A program made the position numbers and the translations under genes. From Geomonas sp. Red32 (GTDB lineage Bacteria; Desulfobacterota; Desulfuromonadia; Geobacterales; Geobacteraceae), in NCBI RefSeq assembly GCF_023652955.1, contig NZ_JAKLOY010000008.1, positions 160,970-224,969 of the forward strand: a stretch of 64,000 bases of DNA, in the 5' to 3' direction. Below, piece by piece: positions 31,420 to 40,242 of this stretch. The first letter of the stretch is position 1; each line of letters opens with the position of its first letter. Under the pieces are notes generated by a model that ran no database searches, had not been told where the DNA came from, and worked only from the letters and a program-made list of their open reading frames with translations.

Positions 31420-32469
31420 ATGCCGATGAAAATATCGAACGCCATACTCCTTCTCGTGGTGGTTGTCATCTGCGCGACCTTCTCGCTCAGGGTCTTCCAG
31501 GGTCTGGACCAAATGATGGGAGACCAGTACTGGGTGGTCGACACCACCAAAGGGGACAACGGCTGGTACGCCATGGGGCTCCTTCCCCACGTGAACAAGG
31601 TTCCCAAAGAGACCGTCAAGGCGGTCAACACCGACCCCAACGCCAGGGAGAAGTACCTGATCTACGCCCAGGCCGGGGACTTCGCCGGGAACTCCGTGTA
31701 CGGGATCTGCCTCGGCATTCCGCTCATCATGTACCTGATCTGGCTGGCCTTCATCCTGGGCTTCCCGGACCGGATCGATCCCTACCTGCTGCCGCGGCGG
31801 ATCTTCACCCTGGCGGTGATCGCCATGTGCTCGATCATCGTCAATCTCTTCCTGATGCGGATCGCCGCCGACTTCGCCCGCGACCCCATGTCACGGATCG
31901 CCAACGTGGCGGGAAACCACGCCTCGCTACTGTTCCATAACGCCGGCATCTGGTTCGCCATCCTTTTCTCGGCCCTGGGAACCCCCAACCACAGCGCCCG
32001 CGAGACGGCGGCCCCCGACAGCAGGAATTGGCAGACGCAGGCGAACGAGAAGTTCAACTGGATGTTCGTGCTCCTCTTCGCGGTGACCGTCCTGGAGGTG
32101 GCGCTGGTCAAGAACAAGCTCGCCCTCCCCGATGCAGCCGTCGACTACTCGGTCTGGATCATCCTGGTGGTCATCTTCATGCGGATGTACGGTTTCTCCC
32201 CGAAGTACTGGGTCAAACGGGGACGCGGGATCGGCATCATGGTAGCCGGCACGCTCTTCACGCTGCCGGTCTTCTACCTCCTCGAGCGGGCCACCGGCAC
32301 CCTGGGAGCCGGCTTCGCCTCCCCCATCCTCACTCAGGCGCTGGGTCCCGAGAACGCCAACATTGGATTGTCGCTGATGATTTCAATCTATCTCATCTTC
32401 TGGATGGAATTTTCGGCGGCCATCAGAATGAATGGACCATCCAAGTCACTGGGTATGCTCAAACGCTGA
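31420..32469 (+). CDS. Multi-pass inner-membrane protein, unknown function
   Basis: 349 residues from ATG 31420 (GGGAGG 8 nt upstream). About seven or eight hydrophobic helices: one N-terminal (8-25), an extracytoplasmic loop of about 75 residues (GDQYWVVDTTKGDNGWYAMG), then helices near 97-115, 128-147, 170-186, 215-230, 240-258, 268-288 and 318-336. I see no transporter or enzyme motif. It is the last and largest gene of the sigma-54-linked unit and is followed by a strong terminator. It precedes the acetate-type transporter genes but is separated from them by about 860 bp. Confidence 0.78.
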   Translation: MPMKISNAILLLVVVVICATFSLRVFQGLDQMMGDQYWVVDTTKGDNGWYAMGLLPHVNKVPKETVKAVNTDPNAREKYLIYAQAGDFAGNSVYGICLGIPLIMYLIWLAFILGFPDRIDPYLLPRRIFTLAVIAMCSIIVNLFLMRIAADFARDPMSRIANVAGNHASLLFHNAGIWFAILFSALGTPNHSARETAAPDSRNWQTQANEKFNWMFVLLFAVTVLEVALVKNKLALPDAAVDYSVWIILVVIFMRMYGFSPKYWVKRGRGIGIMVAGTLFTLPVFYLLERATGTLGAGFASPILTQALGPENANIGLSLMISIYLIFWMEFSAAIRMNGPSKSLGMLKR

Positions 32470-32503
32470 ACAGTTTAAACCCAAAGATGAGAGTCTCCTT
32501 TTT

Positions 32504-32537
32504 AAAGGGAGGGCCGTAAAAGGCCCTCCCTTTTTTT
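32504..32537 (+). terminator. Rho-independent terminator
   Basis: 12-bp stem AAAGGGAGGGCC / GGCCCTCCCTTT, 6-nt loop, then a T-run. It ends the 30837-32469 unit. Confidence 0.92.
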
Positions 32538-32539
32538 AT

Positions 32540-33333
32540 TACTTCCCTCCGTTGACATCCTAATTAAACAACTTATCCTTGGTCATTAAGAGAGCTGGCC
32601 TCGGGCGGAACGGCCGCCTCTGTTATTGATGGCGTCAGGCACGATGCTATGACAGTACATGAGCCGCCGGGCCCCTCCGCCCTCTCTTTGTGACGCGGAA
32701 AAGCAGCCGCCAATGAGGCGGCATCGGGTGAAACTCCAGCCCGCTGAGAGCATTTTCAGCGGCAGATAGTGAATCCGCCCCGGTCCCGCAGAGGCGAAAA
32801 AGCATGCGGGCATATGTCGAAAATAAAATGCGACGGCGTTTCCGGAAATGGACGCCAGCTACACTAAAGCGGCACCACAACGGCGTACCGGAAGGCCGCC
32901 AAACAAAAATAAAAAATAATTTATCCCCAATTTTTCCATTTACTGTTGTATTTTCGAATATTTAGTGCAAACCAGGGGCCCAAGCCCCTTCATTTTTGTT
33001 TGTTGCAAGATTTAAAACGGCGTTTATTTTTATTGTACATTTTAAAATCATATGGTAAAAGTGACTCAAAGGGTTGGAAAATGAGACGGTGTTTCAGAAC
33101 CAGCAGAAACCCAAAAACATCTGGATCACAGCAGAACAGTCGGCTTTTCAACAGGTTATCAACCGGCAGTACTAGTAAAACAGCTGAACATTTTTGGCTC
33201 CACGATAGAGGTAGCACTTAGCTGAAACGGAATCACAAAATTTTCGAAAAAGGAGGAGTTATCGGAATCTGACGAACACGGGGCGGGACGCCGCCACCAC
33301 AACAGTGCATTTATCAAGAAAGGAGTGACAACC
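32540..33333. other. Long gene-free leader upstream of the DUF485-actP operon
   Basis: About 790 bp without a convincing gene. The left part (to about 32890) is GC-rich with hairpins such as GCCGCC-AATGA-GGCGGC (32707-32723); the right part (about 32900-33250) is AT-rich and probably holds the promoter. A weak -35/-10-like pair is TTGTAC-N17-TAAAAG near 33034-33062. I could not fit a sigma-54 box or a known riboswitch. Possible long regulatory leader. Confidence 0.35.
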
Positions 33334-33645
33334 ATGGCAGAGAAAAAGTACGACTGGGCCGCAATCGCAAAGAATCCAAAATTCGTAGAACTGCACCACA
33401 AAAAGACCGCCTTCCTGTTCGGCTGGTGGATCTTCAGCTGCGTGTACTACTTCCTGCTCCCCCTGGGTGCAGCGTACACCCCCGGCATCTTCAAGGTTAA
33501 GATCATCGGCGTCATCAACTTCGGGTACATGTTCGCTCTTTCCCAGTTCTTCGTGTCCTGGGGAATCGCGCTTTACTACTCCCACGTCGCCAACAAGGAC
33601 TTCGACCGGCTGACCAGGGAACTGATCGACGAACTGCATCTTTAG
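33334..33645 (+). CDS. DUF485 membrane protein, small partner of the acetate symporter
   Basis: 103 residues from ATG 33334 (AAGGAG 8 nt upstream; a GTG at 33325 overlaps that ribosome site). Two membrane helices (about 27-48 and 60-82) and the DUF485 pattern FVELHHKKTAFLFGWWIF...YY. DUF485 genes (yjcH type) typically sit directly before actP and the product is thought to assist the cation/acetate symporter. Here actP starts 17 bp later. Confidence 0.92.
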   Translation: MAEKKYDWAAIAKNPKFVELHHKKTAFLFGWWIFSCVYYFLLPLGAAYTPGIFKVKIIGVINFGYMFALSQFFVSWGIALYYSHVANKDFDRLTRELIDELHL

Positions 33646-33662
33646 GAAAGGAGGAACGACAC

Positions 33663-35660
33663 ATGACCATGAAGAAGATATTCATCGCCGCCACGCTGGC
33701 ACTCTCTATCGCCGGTGCCGCCTTTGCTGAAGAGTCCGCCAAGGCTCCCGCAGCCGCCCCCGCCGCAGCAGCCGCCCCCGCAGCCCAGGGTGCCGCTCCG
33801 GCCGCCACCGCCGCCGCCCCCGGAGCCGCCGCCCAGAAATCCGCGGTAGCAGCACCCGCTCCGGCCCCGGCCGAGAAGAAGCACGAGCTCAAGACCAACA
33901 GGACCATCACCATCGGCCTGTTCGCCGTCATCATCGCCATCACCATGGGCGTCGTCGTCTGGGCCGCCAAGCAGACCAAGACCGCGGCCGACTTCTACGC
34001 CGCCGGCGGCGGGATCACCGGTACCCAGAACGGCTGGGCGATCGCCGGCGACTACATGTCGGCAGCCTCCTTCCTCGGTATCTCCGGCCTCATCTCGCTC
34101 TACGGCTACGACGGGTTCATGTACTCGGTCGGCTGGCTGGTGGCCTACATCACCGTGCTCCTGATCGTAGCCGAGCCGTGCCGTAACGCAGGCAAGTACA
34201 CCCTGGGCGACATCCTCTCCTTCAGGACCTCCCCGAAGCCGGTACGCGCCTTCGCCGCCATCTCCACCGTAGCGGTCTCCACCTTCTACCTCACCGCCCA
34301 GATGGTCGGTGCCGGTAAGCTGATGGCCCTTTTGGTCGGCATCCCCTACAAGATGTCCATCATCGGCGTCGGCATCCTCATGGTCGGCTACGTCGTCTTC
34401 GGCGGCATGACCGCCACCACCTGGGTCCAGATCATCAAGGCCGGTCTCCTCATGTCCGGCGCCATCCTGCTCTCCATCCTGGTCATGGCCAAGGCAGGCT
34501 TCAACCCGGTCGGCTTCTTCGACATCATCGTCAACAACCCGAACATCCAGGACCACGTCTCCAAGCTGGTGCTGAAAGACGGCGTCATCCTCTCCGGTAT
34601 CGATGCCGGCCAGCGCTTCCTCGAGCCTGGTCTGTACATGAAGAACCCGCTCGACCAGATCTCCCTCGGTATGGCCCTCGTGTTCGGTACCGCCGGCATG
34701 CCGCACATCCTCATGCGCTTCTTCACCGTCCCGACCGCCCAGGCTGCCCGTAAGTCGGTCATCATCGCGATGTTCATCATCGGCGGCTTCTACGTGCTGA
34801 CCACCCTCCTGGGCTTCGGCGCCGCCATCAACATCACCCCGCAGGCGATCACCGCGGTCGACGCCGGCGGCAACATGGCTACCCTGATGCTGGCCCAGGT
34901 CATGGGCGCCGACATCGCCCCGATCATCGGCGACCTCTTCCTCGCCTTCCTCTGCGCGGTCGCCTTCGCCACCATCCTCGCCGTGGTCTCCGGCCTGGTG
35001 CTTGCCGCCTCCGCCGCCATCGCCCACGACATCTACGTGAACGTGATCAAGGACGGCCACGCCGACCAGCACGAGCAGGTCTTCGCTGCCCGCGTCACCT
35101 CCTTCGTGGTCGGCGCCTGCGGCATCATGATCGGTATCGCCGCCGAGAAGCAGAACGTTGCCCACCTGGTGGCACTGGCCTTCGCGGTCGCCTCCTCCGG
35201 TAACCTCCCGGTCGTCGTCCTCTCCCTCTTCTGGAGGAAGTTCAACACCGCCGGCGTCATCTCCGGCCTGGTGGTTGGCACCGTCTGCTCCATCGCCCTG
35301 GTGCTGGTCTCCCCGAACATGACCTACCCGAAAGTGGTCGCCGGCGGCGCCAAGAAGGTGGTCGCCGCCCTCGAGAAGAAGCAGGCTGCCCTGCCGGCAG
35401 GCGCTACCCTCACCGAGAAGGACACCAAGGCTCTCGCCAAGGCCCGCGTGGATGCCCAGCAGGACGGCACCTCGCTGGTCGGCCTCGACAAGCCGCTCTT
35501 CACCCTGAAGAACCCGGGCATCGTCTCCATCCCGCTGGGCTTCCTGGCCGCCATCATCGGCGCCCTGGCCTTCCCGAGCCGCCGCTCGGAAGAGATGTTC
35601 GACGAAGTCTATGTACGTCAGAACACCGGTATAGGTATGGCAAAGGCCGTCGACCACTAG
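33663..35660 (+). CDS. actP: Cation/acetate symporter (SSS family), ActP type
   Basis: 665 residues from ATG 33663 with AAAGGAGG 8 nt upstream. A signal-peptide-like N-terminus ends at AFA, followed by a long Ala/Pro-rich segment (about 24-70) and then the sodium:solute symporter core of about 13 helices (FYAAGGGITGTQNGWAIAGD, then the SSS segments to about 575). A hydrophilic insertion at about 555-620 precedes the last helix. ActP proteins import acetate with sodium or protons. Acetate is the key donor of Geobacter-like organisms. The Ala/Pro segment and the C-terminal insertion are longer than in E. coli ActP. A terminator follows. Confidence 0.92.
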   Translation: MTMKKIFIAATLALSIAGAAFAEESAKAPAAAPAAAAAPAAQGAAPAATAAAPGAAAQKSAVAAPAPAPAEKKHELKTNRTITIGLFAVIIAITMGVVVWAAKQTKTAADFYAAGGGITGTQNGWAIAGDYMSAASFLGISGLISLYGYDGFMYSVGWLVAYITVLLIVAEPCRNAGKYTLGDILSFRTSPKPVRAFAAISTVAVSTFYLTAQMVGAGKLMALLVGIPYKMSIIGVGILMVGYVVFGGMTATTWVQIIKAGLLMSGAILLSILVMAKAGFNPVGFFDIIVNNPNIQDHVSKLVLKDGVILSGIDAGQRFLEPGLYMKNPLDQISLGMALVFGTAGMPHILMRFFTVPTAQAARKSVIIAMFIIGGFYVLTTLLGFGAAINITPQAITAVDAGGNMATLMLAQVMGADIAPIIGDLFLAFLCAVAFATILAVVSGLVLAASAAIAHDIYVNVIKDGHADQHEQVFAARVTSFVVGACGIMIGIAAEKQNVAHLVALAFAVASSGNLPVVVLSLFWRKFNTAGVISGLVVGTVCSIALVLVSPNMTYPKVVAGGAKKVVAALEKKQAALPAGATLTEKDTKALAKARVDAQQDGTSLVGLDKPLFTLKNPGIVSIPLGFLAAIIGALAFPSRRSEEMFDEVYVRQNTGIGMAKAVDH

Positions 35661-35683
35661 AATCTGGCCCGCTAAGTAACAGG

Positions 35684-35717
35684 AAAATGGGGAAGGGATA
35701 CCTTCCCCATTTTTTTT
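35684..35717 (+). terminator. Rho-independent terminator after actP
   Basis: 13-bp stem AAAATGGGGAAGG / CCTTCCCCATTTT with a GATA loop and a T-run. Confidence 0.92.
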
Positions 35718-35768
35718 GATACTGTCACCCGTGCCGACCGGTAATAACTGCAGTGCGGTACAAAGAGT

Positions 35769-35796
35769 TTTACAAAACGCAATTTTTCTGTAGAAT
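35769..35796 (+). promoter_or_regulatory. Sigma-70-type promoter for the DUF294/DUF4212 operon
   Basis: TTTACA (35769-35774), 16-bp spacer, TAGAAT (35791-35796), 45 bp before ATG 35841. Confidence 0.6.
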
Positions 35797-35840
35797 CATT
35801 CAAGCAGTTCCCATCCAAGCCCAAGAACGGAAAAGCTGCA

Positions 35841-37055
35841 ATGCCCCACCAGATCTACCCCGCCGAAATGACCGACGAGGAGCTCCTGAAAGAATTGATG
35901 GGGCGGGTGCAGAGCTTTTTGCCGCTTCTGGAGGGTGACGAGATCCCGGCCATGCTGAGGGGGCTCAAACTCTCCGCCCAGGAGGAGCTCGACGAGCTCA
36001 CGCGCTTCACCCGCCGCCAAAAGGAGTTGCTCGACTCCATCCCCGCCGCCGGTTACCAGGAACTCCACCGGCTCCACCAGCTGCTGAACCAGGTGGAGAT
36101 GGAGCGTTTCCTCAAGTTCTACTCCGTTCCCGCCCTGCACGAAAACTGCACCGATTACCGCGACGCCCTGGCCCGCCGGGCCCTCGAGCTCGTGGAGACC
36201 GAGATGCCCGCGCCCCCTCCCCTCCCCTTCGCCCTCATCAGCATGGGGAGCGACGGACGCGAGGAGCAGACCCTCATCACCGACCAGGACTACCTGATCG
36301 TCTATGCGGACGGCGGCGGCGAGGAGGCGGACCGCTACTTCCGGGAGCTCTCGCTGATCCTGGTGGAGCGGCTGGCCGAGGCGGGCTTCAAGAAATGCAC
36401 CGGCGACATCATGCCCTCCAACGAGAAGTGGCGCGGATCGCTGTCCCAGTGGATGCGCCGGCTCCTCTCCATCGCCCGCTACGAATGCGAGGATTACGGG
36501 ACGAACCTGATGGACCTGATCGTCATCTCCGACGCGCGCTACGTGGCCGGGGACCGGGAGCTCGCCGGGGAGCTGGTGACCCGCATCAGGGCGCTCGAAC
36601 AGGACTATTTCCAGGCGCTTTGGGGGATGGCCAAGGCGGCCACCGAGATGAAGCTGGCGCTCGGCTTCCTGAAACGTTTCTGGACCGAGGGGAGCGGCGA
36701 GCACAAGGGGGAGTTCAACCTCAAGCTCCTCGCCTGGGCCCCGCTGGTGATGAACGTCAGGATCCTCGCCATCAACCAGGGGATCCCGGCCACCTCGACC
36801 GTACGGCGGATCGAGTTTTTGGAAAAGGAGCGGAGCTTCTCGGCCAACACCGCGCGCGGGCTGATCGAGGCATACCGCATCCTCACCAAGCACCGGATCC
36901 TTTTGCAGGTCAAGGTGATCAAGGGAATCCAGAGCGACGCCTACCACCTTAACCCGTACTCGCTGGCGAGCGACGAGCGGGAGCAGATGAGGCACGCGCT
37001 CTTGCTGATCGAGGACCTGCAGAAGATCATCCATACCAACTTCGCCATCATGTAA
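35841..37055 (+). CDS. DUF294-type putative nucleotidyltransferase (GlnD-like core)
   Basis: 404 residues. An N-terminal helical region (1-125) is followed by the DUF294 nucleotidyltransferase core with SMGSDGREEQTL and DQDYLIVY, which supplies the GS and DxD metal-binding residues, and a C-terminal DUF294_C helical domain (TAEITER-like repeat region LAWAPLVMNVRILAINQG). Relatives often carry CBS and cyclic-nucleotide domains; this one has neither. Such genes recur beside DUF4212/SSS symporters and are thought to regulate them by nucleotidylation, which is unproven. It is the first gene of the symporter operon (17 bp to the next gene). Confidence 0.85.
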   Translation: MPHQIYPAEMTDEELLKELMGRVQSFLPLLEGDEIPAMLRGLKLSAQEELDELTRFTRRQKELLDSIPAAGYQELHRLHQLLNQVEMERFLKFYSVPALHENCTDYRDALARRALELVETEMPAPPPLPFALISMGSDGREEQTLITDQDYLIVYADGGGEEADRYFRELSLILVERLAEAGFKKCTGDIMPSNEKWRGSLSQWMRRLLSIARYECEDYGTNLMDLIVISDARYVAGDRELAGELVTRIRALEQDYFQALWGMAKAATEMKLALGFLKRFWTEGSGEHKGEFNLKLLAWAPLVMNVRILAINQGIPATSTVRRIEFLEKERSFSANTARGLIEAYRILTKHRILLQVKVIKGIQSDAYHLNPYSLASDEREQMRHALLLIEDLQKIIHTNFAIM

Positions 37056-37072
37056 CGCCCCGGGAGCACACC

Positions 37073-37393
37073 ATGAACCGCCAGCAACGCTACCAGGTCA
37101 ACCTGTTCCGCCCGAAGACGGGACACATGCGGGACGAGGTGATCATCATCTGCGCCATCCTCTTCGGCTGGGCCGTCTGCACCTTCGGCTTCCAGATCGT
37201 GCTGGCGGTGAGCAGCGGCACCGGGCTGGGGAGCCTTTTGACCCGCCTGTCGCTCTTTGGCCTCCCGCTCCATTTCTGGTTCACCGGCCAGTTTCTCCCC
37301 CTTTGGTTCATCGTCCTCTGCGTCTTCTTCAACCTCTACATCGACCGCATCTCCGAATTCCACAGCCGCAGGAGAGACCGCAACTATGACTGA
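37073..37393 (+). CDS. DUF4212 small subunit of a sodium:solute symporter
   Basis: 106 residues with two membrane helices (about 22-48 and 66-92) and the DUF4212 features (QVNLFRPKTG near the start, W-F-TGQFLPLW before the second helix). These proteins accompany the large SSS subunit. The last codons overlap the start of the symporter gene by 8 bp (ATG ... TGA), a sign of translational coupling. Confidence 0.9.
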   Translation: MNRQQRYQVNLFRPKTGHMRDEVIIICAILFGWAVCTFGFQIVLAVSSGTGLGSLLTRLSLFGLPLHFWFTGQFLPLWFIVLCVFFNLYIDRISEFHSRRRDRNYD

Positions 37394-38897
37394 CGCCTCC
37401 TGGACCCTGGTGGTCGCCACCATCGCCCTCCTCTCCTTCATCGTGGTGGGGCTCAAGCAGAAGTCGCGGGAAACGATCGAGTACGGCTTCGGCGGGCGTT
37501 TCACCGGCCGCATCGGCGGCGGGGCCGCCATCGCGAGCAACTGGATGAGTGCCGCGAGTCTCATGGGTCTCGCCGGCCTGATCTACCTCAATGGGTACCA
37601 GGCGCTCGCCTTCGTGATCGGCTGGACCGGCGGCTACGTGCTGCTGCTCGTGCTTTTGGCCGGCCAGATCCGCCGTTTCGGCAAGTTCACCGCCCCCGAC
37701 TTCGTCGGCGAGCGCTACGCCTCCCCGGCGGCGCGCCTGATGGCGGCGGGGATCTCGGTGATGATCTCCATCATCTACTGCGTGGCCCAGTTCAAGGGGA
37801 TCGGCCTGATTGTCTCCTTCATGCTCGGGATCGACTACGCCCACGGCGTGATCTACGGCGCGGCCGCGGTGGTCTCCTACCTGGTGCTGTGCGGCATCCT
37901 CGGGGTCCCCCGCAACCAGCAGCTGCAGTACTTCGTGATCCTCGTCTCCTTCATCCTGCCGCTCATGTGGCTCGCCAGGAAGCTCGGCTACTTCTGGCTC
38001 CTCCCCCAGTTCGGCTACGGCGACGCCATGGGGGACCTCGCCACCCGCTTCGGGATCGACATGTCCACCCCCTTCGCCCAGGGGACCCTCTTCCAATGGT
38101 GCGCCCTCTGCTTCACCCTGATGGTCGGCACCGCCGGGCTTCCCCACGTCCTCTCCCGCTTCTACACGGTCCCCAATCTGAGGGAGGCGCGCTGGAGCGT
38201 GGTCTGGGGGCTCTTTTTCATCGCCCTCATCTACTGGTCGGCCCCGGCCTACGCGGTCTTCGGGAGGCTCATCGAGGCGAGCGGGGGGCAGATCCAGCCG
38301 GTCAAGGGGATGGCCGACCTGGTGGTCCTCAAGACCGCGGTGGTGGCGGGGCTCCCGGGGTGGCTGATCGGCGTTTTGGCCGCCGGCCCCCTGTGCGCCG
38401 CCTTCTTCACGGTGGCAGGCCTTCTGATGACCGGCGCGGCCTCCATCTCCTACGACATCTTCTATTCGATCCTCCATCCCGGTGCGAGCGCGAGCGCCCG
38501 CATGCGGGTCGCCAAGGGGGGGACGCTGGCGCTGGCCGGGCTGGTGCTCCTGATCGCCCTCAACACTCCCGGCATGATCGCCGAGATCACCGCGGTGGCC
38601 TTCGCCCTGGCGGGGAACACCATCTTCCCGCTCTTCCTGCTCGGGATCTGGTGGGAGCGGGCCAACGGCGAGGGGGCCATCGCCGGGATGCTGGCCGGGG
38701 TGGTCTGCACCTTCGCCGAGCCCTTCTTCGGCACCGTCTTTCCCCAGGCCGCCGTCTGGTTCCCGCTCACCTCCTCGTCGCTGTTCGGGGCCCCGCTGGT
38801 GATCTGCGTGATGATCGTCGTCTCGCTCATCACCCCTCCCCCGCCCGAGGAGATGCGGCAGTTCCTGGAGAGAGAGGTACACGGGCATCTGGATTAG
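37386..38897 (+). CDS. Sodium:solute symporter, large subunit (SSS family)
   Basis: 503 residues from ATG 37386; the longer open frame starting at 37257 is only read-through of the DUF4212 gene. About 13 membrane helices with the SSS pattern (YGFGGRFTGRIGGGAAIASN, NWMSAASLMGLAGLIY, GTAGLPHVLSRFYTVPN). It is related to ActP and probably imports a short organic acid with sodium. Coupled to the DUF4212 gene and flanked by two DUF294-like genes, it is a second, distinct acetate-type uptake system in the window. Confidence 0.9.
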   Translation: MTDASWTLVVATIALLSFIVVGLKQKSRETIEYGFGGRFTGRIGGGAAIASNWMSAASLMGLAGLIYLNGYQALAFVIGWTGGYVLLLVLLAGQIRRFGKFTAPDFVGERYASPAARLMAAGISVMISIIYCVAQFKGIGLIVSFMLGIDYAHGVIYGAAAVVSYLVLCGILGVPRNQQLQYFVILVSFILPLMWLARKLGYFWLLPQFGYGDAMGDLATRFGIDMSTPFAQGTLFQWCALCFTLMVGTAGLPHVLSRFYTVPNLREARWSVVWGLFFIALIYWSAPAYAVFGRLIEASGGQIQPVKGMADLVVLKTAVVAGLPGWLIGVLAAGPLCAAFFTVAGLLMTGAASISYDIFYSILHPGASASARMRVAKGGTLALAGLVLLIALNTPGMIAEITAVAFALAGNTIFPLFLLGIWWERANGEGAIAGMLAGVVCTFAEPFFGTVFPQAAVWFPLTSSSLFGAPLVICVMIVVSLITPPPPEEMRQFLEREVHGHLD

Positions 38898-38991
38898 GAG
38901 CAGGTTCCAGGTGATAAGAACAAGTTCTGAGTTCTACGTTCCAGGCTAACGGCAAACCGCTTTAGCCTTCAGGTTTAGCAGGGAGCACTCC

Positions 38992-40239
38992 ATGCCTTTG
39001 CTGTTGGGATCCAAAGGAAAAGACATCCTGGAATGGCGTGCCAGTAACGAACTGATCGACGGGATCAGGGAGAGGCTGGAAGGCCGGTGGGGAAGGAGCT
39101 CGACCCGGAAGGCCGAGGGGGTGATGAGGGAATACCTCGCCCTTTTGGACGAGGAGCTCGCCTTCGAGGAGGAGTTCGCCGGGGAGCTCGCCGCCCTCGA
39201 GACCGCCGCCGGCGAGGCGGCCGATTGCCCCGAGCTCCGCGCACTGCTGCGGCGCCACCAGGAGCTGGTCTCCGCCTACTTCCGCCGCCGCGGCTCGGTC
39301 CTGGCCATGACCGGGAGCTGCAACCGGTTCCACGACCGCGTCCTCGCCCGCGCGACCGCCCTGGCCCGCGGCCGCATGGCCTCGCTCGGGCAGGGGGAGC
39401 CACCCTCCTACGCCCTGCTGGTCTCCGGCGACCGCGGCCGCGGCGAACAGACCCTGGTGAGCGACAACCGCTACCTCCTCCTCTACCTGGAGGATTCCCC
39501 CCGCGCCCTGCTCTTCAGCCGCCAGCTGACCGAGGCGCTCAAGGAATCGGGGATCCTCACCGGCGACCATCTCTTCTGGCACGGCCCCCTCACCCGGTGG
39601 CGGGTCATCGTGGAGGGGAGCTCACCCTCCATATCCGACGACGATTTCCCCCGCTCTCCCCTGGTGGACGCCCCTCACGAATTCCCGGAATGGGAGTGGC
39701 GCCTGGAGGCGATCTGCGACCTGGCTTTTGCCGGGGGCGATCAGAAGCTTGCCGCCACCGCACTGGAGGCCGCCCGCGCCGCCCTTCTCGAGGAGCGCTA
39801 CCGTGCGGGATTCATGGAGCTCGCCCGGCGGATCATCACCCTTCCGCTCGCCCTGGGGCGTTTCGGGAGGTGGCGGCTGGAGAAGGAGGGGGATCACCGC
39901 GGCGAGCTCGACCTGCAGCAGCTGGCACTCTCCCCGCTGGTCATGACGGTGCGGGTGCTGGCGGTGCAGGCGGGAATCGCCCCCGGGGGGACGGTGGAGC
40001 GGGTGCAAGCGTTGCTGGAGCGGGGGGCACTCAGCGTGGATCTCTCGGACCGGCTTTTGAAGGCCTACCAGCTCCTCATGCAGCTGAGGATCAAGGCGGA
40101 ATTGACCACCGGCGAGAGGGGTGCGTACCTCAATACCGAAGAACTGGGGAGCGAGGAGGACGAACGGCTGCGGGGGGTGCTGGACACGGTGCTCAACCTG
40201 CAGAAGATCTCCTACCAGCGCCTGGTGGGGATGGCGTAG
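38992..40239 (+). CDS. Degenerate DUF294-like nucleotidyltransferase paralogue
   Basis: 415 residues; same architecture and C-terminal domain as the 35841 gene (LSPLVMTVRVLAVQAGI matching LAWAPLVMNVRILAINQG). The active site is altered: the GSDGREEQ motif reads GDRGRGEQ and the DQD pair reads DNR, so a metal-binding Asp is lost. It is probably catalytically dead and may regulate its paralogue or the symporter by binding. GGGAG precedes ATG 38992. The next gene starts 3 bp after its stop. Confidence 0.75.
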   Translation: MPLLLGSKGKDILEWRASNELIDGIRERLEGRWGRSSTRKAEGVMREYLALLDEELAFEEEFAGELAALETAAGEAADCPELRALLRRHQELVSAYFRRRGSVLAMTGSCNRFHDRVLARATALARGRMASLGQGEPPSYALLVSGDRGRGEQTLVSDNRYLLLYLEDSPRALLFSRQLTEALKESGILTGDHLFWHGPLTRWRVIVEGSSPSISDDDFPRSPLVDAPHEFPEWEWRLEAICDLAFAGGDQKLAATALEAARAALLEERYRAGFMELARRIITLPLALGRFGRWRLEKEGDHRGELDLQQLALSPLVMTVRVLAVQAGIAPGGTVERVQALLERGALSVDLSDRLLKAYQLLMQLRIKAELTTGERGAYLNTEELGSEEDERLRGVLDTVLNLQKISYQRLVGMA

Positions 40240-40242
40240 CGG

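Noticed and set aside
32586..32880. Small minus-strand open frames in the actP leader
   Set aside because: No ribosome site, no family, and overlapping frames of equal quality; hairpins explain the composition.
32540..33333. c-di-GMP (GEMM) or other known riboswitch before actP
   Set aside because: I could not match the conserved GEMM core or any other class I know; only generic hairpins are visible.
33642..35657. 671-codon minus-strand frame opposite actP and a 686-codon one opposite the double-Cache kinase (26995-29055)
   Set aside because: Asp/Gly/Val-rich antisense products typical of biased codon use; no domain.
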